A DNA stretch of 64,000 nt from Flammeovirga yaeyamensis (GTDB lineage Bacteria > Bacteroidota > Bacteroidia > Cytophagales > Flammeovirgaceae), in contig NZ_CP076133.1 in the NCBI RefSeq assembly GCF_018736045.1, positions 620,001 to 684,000 of the forward strand, written 5' to 3'. Below the pieces are notes generated by a model, which saw only the letters and a program-made list of their open reading frames with translations, was not told where the DNA came from and searched no databases. The translations under genes and the position numbers were made by a program. Below, one piece after another: positions 58,449-64,000 of this stretch. The number at the start of each line of letters is the position of its first letter. Position 1 is the first letter of the stretch.

Positions 58449-59105
58449 ATGAAAAGAAATTTATTATTTATCTACACTATTTTATTGTTTAGCACTAGTG
58501 CTTTCTGTCATCAGCAAACATCGTTTGGAAACGAACCTGAAGCTCCTTGTAAAATTGCTATTCGATATCAAGAGTCAGCTATTTTAACAGAGAAACTCAA
58601 TAAAGTTAAAAGTGAATTTGAAACATCTAAAAATGTAAGTTTATGGGCCTATAAAGAAGCGGTGACCACAAACAATTATCCTTTAGTCAAATTTTATATT
58701 GAAGAAACAAATTTATTAAAAGAAAAAAGCCTTGTAGATTTAGTTTTTGTAGCTGTTCAAAATGGATACATCGATATTGTACAACTATTCTTAGACAATG
58801 GAGTTGATCCAAATGGAAAAACAAAGAGTAATTTCTATCTAATTTACAGAGCTGTTCTCTTTCCAGAAATTATGAAATTATTGCATCAATCGGGAGCAGA
58901 ACTAAATCCTAAAGGATATTCTGGTACCACAACCTTAATGCATGCAGCAAGAGAAGGCTGCCTTGAATCGGTAGAATATTTAGTAGAAAACGGAGCAAAT
59001 GTAAAAGATAAGTCGGATGATGGAAAAACTGTCATTGATTTTGCTAAATTTAATGAAGCCAACGCAGAAGGTGTGTTGCAATTATTAAAAAATCAGTCAA
59101 AATAA
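58449..59105 (+). CDS. Exported ankyrin-repeat protein
   Basis: 218 aa with signal peptide (LLFIYTILLFSTSAFC). Ankyrin repeats cover about residues 65-215 (NGYIDIVQLFLDNGVDPNG, GTTTLMHAAREGCLESVEYL, VENGANVKDKSDDGKTVIDF). These repeats mediate protein contacts; no partner is known. 16 nt before the SGNH-like gene. Confidence 0.85.
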   Translation: MKRNLLFIYTILLFSTSAFCHQQTSFGNEPEAPCKIAIRYQESAILTEKLNKVKSEFETSKNVSLWAYKEAVTTNNYPLVKFYIEETNLLKEKSLVDLVFVAVQNGYIDIVQLFLDNGVDPNGKTKSNFYLIYRAVLFPEIMKLLHQSGAELNPKGYSGTTTLMHAAREGCLESVEYLVENGANVKDKSDDGKTVIDFAKFNEANAEGVLQLLKNQSK

Positions 59106-59121
59106 GTTTTTAATTTCTGTA

Positions 59122-60213
59122 GTGCCTCAATTAAACAAATTCTTAAAACGAATCATCTATTACTTTTTAATTCCTTTTTTGGTTTACTGTTTTATTGAAG
59201 GAGTTCTACCTGCAACAACTTATACTTTTCGATACGCTGAAGGATTACAATTTAAAAGTCGTCTGAGAATTCCTCATTTGACCAGTAATTATCCTAATAT
59301 AGATTCTAAGGGGACAGCAGAAGGCGATTTATGCCATCACACTTCAAATGCTATTGTTAAAAAAGAAGATTGGAAAACGGATAAATTAGGTTTTAGAAAC
59401 AATCAATTCATAGAGCAGGCTGATATTATCTTGATTGGTGATTCTTATATTCAAGGTGTCGGGTTAAGTCAAGAAGAAACACTCGGGAATCAGATTATTA
59501 CCAAGTCAGATAGTACGATTTCGGTGTATAGTATGGGACCAAGTTCAATTGTAGAGTTTATCCGTTTGATGAATTTAGGGTTGATAAAACCGCCTAAAGT
59601 GATGATTTATTCTCAGGTAGAAAGGCATCGATTTTATCCAATTTTGATGCCTACAGAACGCACCTTAGTAAAAGATAAAATAAAATGGTGGTGTAGTCAG
59701 TACAGCCTAAACGTATTTCTTGATAAAGCCACTCGACTCTATTCTTTGGATTGGATGAGGGCAAGAATAAAGGAAGAAAAGGGAAGAGGAGTAAAAGCTA
59801 TTGAAGGATCAAATATGTTTTTCTTAAATGGTAAAAATCAGCCTTATGATAAAAAAGTGCCTGATGTTGTCAAAAAGATCAAAACCTATAAAATGTATTT
59901 TGAGTCGATAGGCGTACGATTTATTTTCTATCCCAACTGCAATAAAGAATCCGTTTATTATGATTATGTTCCCTTCGATCATCAGCCAGATTTTTTATTA
60001 AGATTGGATACTGCTTTACAAAAAGAGCAAGTGGAAACCATTAATACCTTACAGATTTTTAATAATTATAGGGCAACACATTCCGACCTTTTGTATCATT
60101 TAGACGATACACATTGGAACCCTACAGCCGTAGGTTTGATAGCTGATGAGATTATCAGAAAGTATAAAAAAACGCCACTCCCCGAAGGAAGTGACGTTAC
60201 TCTATTCAGATAA
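59122..60213 (+). CDS. SGNH/AlgX-like hydrolase fold protein, membrane anchored
   Basis: 363 aa, GTG start at 59122. One N-terminal membrane segment (IIYYFLIPFLVYCFIEGVL), then an SGNH-type domain with ILIGDSYIQGVGLSQEE (nucleophile Ser region) and HLDDTHWNPTAVGLIADE (catalytic Asp/His block). Related folds are O-acetyltransferases or esterases acting on exported polysaccharides. Co-oriented with the ankyrin gene. Confidence 0.8.
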   Translation: MPQLNKFLKRIIYYFLIPFLVYCFIEGVLPATTYTFRYAEGLQFKSRLRIPHLTSNYPNIDSKGTAEGDLCHHTSNAIVKKEDWKTDKLGFRNNQFIEQADIILIGDSYIQGVGLSQEETLGNQIITKSDSTISVYSMGPSSIVEFIRLMNLGLIKPPKVMIYSQVERHRFYPILMPTERTLVKDKIKWWCSQYSLNVFLDKATRLYSLDWMRARIKEEKGRGVKAIEGSNMFFLNGKNQPYDKKVPDVVKKIKTYKMYFESIGVRFIFYPNCNKESVYYDYVPFDHQPDFLLRLDTALQKEQVETINTLQIFNNYRATHSDLLYHLDDTHWNPTAVGLIADEIIRKYKKTPLPEGSDVTLFR

Positions 60214-60224
60214 GAACCAATAAT

Positions 60225-63200
60225 TTATTGCTTGATAATCTTACCGAAAGATGTCAATTCCCCATTAATAATTAATGAGTAGATGTACACACCTCTTGAC
60301 AATTGCTCAGCATCATAATCCATTTTTTGATGTCCGGAAGATAGCTGACCCAATTCTACAAGATCCACTTGTTGACCTTGAAGATTATGTAAAACAACCG
60401 TTACAACACCATTTTGAGGCATATCCCACTCAAATGTTGTCTTCGTGTTTACCGGGTTAGGGTACACTTGTAAACCATTGTTTGCTTCACTTGGATCGAT
60501 AGAAGTGATATCGTCTGAGTTACCCACCGTTACATCTACTGTAATAATGGCAGATAAACCAGATGGATCTGTTGCCATGAAAGCCACATCAGATACACCT
60601 TCTTTAAGTGATGAAAGTACAAACTGACCATCGGCCAATCCAGCAATCAACACACCGTTTCCATTATCGGCTACTTGATAAGTTAACTCATCACCATCTT
60701 CATCCATGAAAAGCTCTGATGGATCGATGTAATACACATCGCCTGTGGCTAATTCCATTGCTTCCATATCGAAGGCAATTGGCGCTCTGTTTACATCAAT
60801 TACTTCTAGAGCAATTGATTTCTCAGATACCGCACCGTGTGCATCTTCACCTTTTACAATCAATTCGTAGTTACCCGACATATCGAAGTTAGGTGTTAGT
60901 GTGATCGTTAAAGTATCACCCTCAATAGAAGTAGTTCCCATGTCGCCAAGGTTCATTACTTCCGTTGTGAATTCGTCACCTTCCTCATCGTGCATGCCTA
61001 CTTTAATAACTAAAGTATCATTTTCTAATAAGCTATACGCATCCATTTCTGTTGTGAAGATCGGACCTTGGTTCGTGTGCATACTTGCATAGAAAGAAGT
61101 ACCCTCATGGTTTGGATCGTTCGTTAGGATCGTCACTTTCGCAGCCACATCTTTTCTACCTCTGTTGAAGGCAGCATCAAATGATAAACTCAACGTAGTT
61201 TCTTCTCCCATTGCAGTTTGTCCTTCGCTTTCACTAATGCTTAACCAAGAACCATCGATTGCTTCTTTCGACATCAAACGTACCATATACGCTGACTTTT
61301 CAAACTGTGCGGTAGCCGTTAAATCCTCCCAACCATTTGATGTTGGCACAAAGAAAGTTCCCGCAATACGCTCCTCAACTCTTGCTACACCTTGAGGGTA
61401 AGCAACACCTTCAGGGTAAGTAATTCCAACAAAAATGTTATCACCATTAAAGAACGTAATGTCCTCCGATAATTCGAAGTTGACTAACCCACCGGTCTCT
61501 TCCATTTCAGTAAAGTTCATTGTAAACGATTCAGAAGCTAATTCCACAGGATTGTCAATTGATCCAGTAAGAATTGTAACGATAATATCTCCTTCCGAAA
61601 TTGTTCCTTTAGGGGTAAACCAAGTAGTCACATCAGATAATTTGAAGCCTTCTACCGGAGCAACAAACTTAGTGATGGTCGTTAATGAAGCATTTCCAAA
61701 GCCAATAGAATTACTTGGGCTTGTATGATCATCATATGATAATACTTGATGATAATCCGCTTCATTTATTCCATTGTACACTTGAGGAATTACCGGAGCA
61801 TCTACAGAGGCAATTCTAGTAGAAGAGTTTGTTGCAAATGCAGTGATTTCTTCTTTTGGAGCAAATCCACTAGCAATGAACTCAATCATTACTTCCCAAT
61901 CCAAGATGGATTTTCCTTCTGTATTATTGAAAGTGATATCCATTGTTTCTTGGTGATCTGCAGTTACGGCATCAACATGTAAGTCGATGACATTTTCCAT
62001 TGCAAACTTTGCAGGCTCGTAGAAGTTCGCTTTAATTGTTAGCGTTTTTTCTTCTTCACCTACCACATACTTGATGACCTTTTCGTAAGCACCAGCCGTT
62101 TGAGGCATCAAAGTGACTCTCGCTAATACCTCCGTTTTTGGAGCCAACATTGGAGGTAAATAATGGTACTCACCCTCAACTGTAATTAAGTCACCTAAAC
62201 AACCACCCCAAATGACTGGACCGTCACAGATTTCTTTCCATTTAAAGATTGTTTCCCAATTGTACCATTGGTGAGGGCCTTCTTCCAAACCTGTATCCTC
62301 AACGATTACTTGAGTAAATAATTCTAAGTTTAAGGCTGCATCAGCGACAATACTTTCCTTATTGAAGTATAAATCTCCTGTACCGTTGTTGTGTAAAGTG
62401 AACTCAGGTTGCAACCACATATTTTCTGTGTATACAATATCACCTAAATCAATGACATCTTCTTGCCAAGCAAACTCAGCACTACCATTTACGGTAAGTG
62501 TTACAGGAATAGTGATGTTTTCTTTACCAGGAGTTTTGTTGGTAAACGATAAATTGTGGTTGTATGTACCGCCTAATAAATCTGTAGCATCTACTGTGAA
62601 CGTAAATGTTTTTTCTTCACCAGCAGGAATAACAGTTTTCTTAGCAGGCGTATATTCAACGGCTAAACCATCCGTAATGTATGGTAAGTAGAAGTTGTTT
62701 ACCACACCGTCTGTACCGTCTTTGTTCTCTAAACCTAAAGTGAAGTACTTATTGAAGATTTCAACAGCTTCCTGATCGATGGTCTTGTATTGCGTCTTGA
62801 TCGTACCTTTTTTGTATAAGATCGTTTGTGCAGAAACGTAACCACCTAAAAAGCCCCAGTTATGGATATATCGGTTGTAAGTGATGATGATTTTTTCTTC
62901 ATCATGTTTTACCCAAATACCTTTTAATGGATGCTCATCGTAGTAATCTTCTCCGGTTAACGACCAAAGTGAGGCGATGAAGTTATGTGGTTCTTCTTCT
63001 GCATTCGGGATCTCGATACTAAATAATGGAGATGGCACAGTTGGTTCAGTGAACGTCATGATACCGTTGTATCCAATCCAAATTTTATCGTAACCTTCTT
63101 CCCAGAAATCGAAAGTGAAAGGCAGGTCGTAAGGTTCCCATAACATGTAAGTATCTTGAACGGTTACTTTCTCCCAAGTTTCATCAATGGCTTCCCATTG

Positions 63201-64000
63201 GAATACAGGGGCATTCGGATCGATTAATCCATCCAATTGCTTTTTGTTGTCTCTCCAAGCATAAGTGAAGTCTTTTAAAGGAGCAACATCCATTGCTTCG
63301 GCAGTCGTTTCGTACATCCAAACAGCACCATTTGGCAATACTTCTAAGTCAGCATTTCCATTGGCATTACTTACCGTAACATTTACAGTAGTTTTCTCTC
63401 CAGCGGCCAAAGTGATGTCCATTGGAGTGGTATCCAATTCGATCTGTGGCTCGTCGATGATTGTTGCCGTGATGTTAAATACATGTGTTCCTCCATCAGC
63501 ATCGTTAAATGTAATGATCTCAGAATAGGTGCCCACCTCCTCTGTATCAAGGGCTACTTTAACTGTGGTACCCAACCTTGGAAGCAATTGGAAAACCGAT
63601 TTATCCACACTGAATTTACTATCGATTCCTCCATCAATGACTGTACTTGTGAAATCAATCAAAGCACTTCCGTTGTTCACGAAATTGATGTTATGTACTA
63701 CATCTGCAGTTCTATAAATAGAACCCAGATTCACGTCTTTAGATGATGTCTCAATATTAGAAACTCCACCATCAATAATATCTACATTTACTGTAAAGTG
63801 AGCGATTGGTTGTATTGGATCGTTAGAAATGATGGCTATATTTTGTGTATTTAATCCTTCTACCAAATCCTCTGTTTGCACATCGTAAGTAATCTCTACG
63901 CTACTACCCACAGGAACCAAACCTTCTGTTTTCGATAAGTTATGAATGATGTTTGGACCAGGGTGGTTTACTTTCACCATCACTTCAGTGTAATCATCCT
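60225..64000 (-). CDS. Very large T9SS cargo protein, N-terminal part outside window
   Basis: More than 1252 residues; the frame remains open to the right edge (DDYTEVMVKVNHPGP), so the start lies outside. It has repeated choice-of-anchor-D/ASH-like modules (SIYRTADVVHNINFVNNGSA, DLGDIVYTENMWLQPEFTLH), a beta-propeller or sandwich region (KIWIGYNGIMTFTEPTVPSP), Ig/cadherin-like modules (NRAPIAFDMEAMELATGDVY) and a C-terminal T9SS type A sorting domain (VYPNPVNTKTTFEW, GVYIYSLIING). Such tails occur on surface proteases and adhesins; the catalytic part, if any, is not visible. Confidence 0.88.
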   Translation of the reverse strand, partial: DDYTEVMVKVNHPGPNIIHNLSKTEGLVPVGSSVEITYDVQTEDLVEGLNTQNIAIISNDPIQPIAHFTVNVDIIDGGVSNIETSSKDVNLGSIYRTADVVHNINFVNNGSALIDFTSTVIDGGIDSKFSVDKSVFQLLPRLGTTVKVALDTEEVGTYSEIITFNDADGGTHVFNITATIIDEPQIELDTTPMDITLAAGEKTTVNVTVSNANGNADLEVLPNGAVWMYETTAEAMDVAPLKDFTYAWRDNKKQLDGLIDPNAPVFQWEAIDETWEKVTVQDTYMLWEPYDLPFTFDFWEEGYDKIWIGYNGIMTFTEPTVPSPLFSIEIPNAEEEPHNFIASLWSLTGEDYYDEHPLKGIWVKHDEEKIIITYNRYIHNWGFLGGYVSAQTILYKKGTIKTQYKTIDQEAVEIFNKYFTLGLENKDGTDGVVNNFYLPYITDGLAVEYTPAKKTVIPAGEEKTFTFTVDATDLLGGTYNHNLSFTNKTPGKENITIPVTLTVNGSAEFAWQEDVIDLGDIVYTENMWLQPEFTLHNNGTGDLYFNKESIVADAALNLELFTQVIVEDTGLEEGPHQWYNWETIFKWKEICDGPVIWGGCLGDLITVEGEYHYLPPMLAPKTEVLARVTLMPQTAGAYEKVIKYVVGEEEKTLTIKANFYEPAKFAMENVIDLHVDAVTADHQETMDITFNNTEGKSILDWEVMIEFIASGFAPKEEITAFATNSSTRIASVDAPVIPQVYNGINEADYHQVLSYDDHTSPSNSIGFGNASLTTITKFVAPVEGFKLSDVTTWFTPKGTISEGDIIVTILTGSIDNPVELASESFTMNFTEMEETGGLVNFELSEDITFFNGDNIFVGITYPEGVAYPQGVARVEERIAGTFFVPTSNGWEDLTATAQFEKSAYMVRLMSKEAIDGSWLSISESEGQTAMGEETTLSLSFDAAFNRGRKDVAAKVTILTNDPNHEGTSFYASMHTNQGPIFTTEMDAYSLLENDTLVIKVGMHDEEGDEFTTEVMNLGDMGTTSIEGDTLTITLTPNFDMSGNYELIVKGEDAHGAVSEKSIALEVIDVNRAPIAFDMEAMELATGDVYYIDPSELFMDEDGDELTYQVADNGNGVLIAGLADGQFVLSSLKEGVSDVAFMATDPSGLSAIITVDVTVGNSDDITSIDPSEANNGLQVYPNPVNTKTTFEWDMPQNGVVTVVLHNLQGQQVDLVELGQLSSGHQKMDYDAEQLSRGVYIYSLIINGELTSFGKIIKQ

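Noticed and set aside
60275-63746. Many plus-strand frames of 60-109 codons
   Set aside because: All lie opposite the large T9SS protein and follow its codon pattern; shadows.

Overview
The window is AT-rich DNA from a marine, polysaccharide-degrading member of the Bacteroidota. The evidence is a SusC/SusD pair, a hybrid two-component regulator, type IX secretion (T9SS) C-terminal signals, promoters of the TAnnTTTG type and few Shine-Dalgarno sequences. A Flammeovirga-like organism (Cytophagales) is a reasonable guess, but the sequence alone does not prove it. No complete canonical tRNA, no rRNA, no CRISPR array and no complete insertion sequence was seen.

Region 1 (1-25.4 kb) is a polysaccharide utilisation locus for a red-algal galactan of the agar/porphyran type. 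It holds a hybrid two-component sensor (cut by the left edge), an S1 sulfatase, a GH2 beta-galactosidase, a GH86 agarase/porphyranase, a DUF5060/DUF4038-like hydrolase, an Rpn-type nuclease, a GH117 anhydro-galactosidase, SusC, SusD, a surface glycan-binding lipoprotein and a second sulfatase. The expected flow is desulfation and endo-cleavage outside, import by SusCD, then trimming by GH2 and GH117. Several of its promoters share a GGGGTA-type motif. Downstream lie decayed sulfatase C-termini.

Region 2 (25.4-31.6 kb) is ordinary: a LytS/LytTR-type kinase-regulator pair, an SDR, an AraC-type regulator and an aldehyde dehydrogenase.

Region 3 (31.6-41.5 kb) is an envelope-protein cluster: two DUF1254/DUF1214 proteins, three outer-membrane-type proteins, a frameshifted surface lipoprotein, an HdeD-like membrane protein and an AraC-type regulator. 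Five promoters carry the same 34-bp element, built from two direct repeats 21 bp apart and always 21 bp upstream of a TTTTG box. This points to one AraC-style regulon.

Region 4 (41.5-46.8 kb) is the most striking part. It is an RNA-repair locus with the RNA ligase gene rtcB, then on the same strand about 400 nt of tRNA-like sequence with four T-arm hairpins, then a RING-like/TerD-like protein, and a divergent WYL-domain regulator. An almost identical 19-bp palindrome lies before the tRNA-like RNA and before rtcB, each exactly 13 nt from a TTTG promoter box. The second copy also overlaps the promoter of the WYL gene. I read this as a damage-responsive rtcB operon with a noncoding RNA made of tandem tRNA-like modules.

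Region 5 (46.8-64 kb) is a mix of small lipoproteins and membrane proteins, a ClbS/DfsB-like protein, a uracil-DNA glycosylase family protein, an SDR with a divergent LysR regulator, an esterase, an unusual ICMT-like/DCC-thioredoxin fusion, a second frameshifted lipoprotein, a DUF2492 protein, an ankyrin protein, an SGNH-like protein and the C-terminal part of a very large T9SS cargo protein. Three families of palindrome-rich intergenic repeats (called A, B and C here) are scattered through the window.
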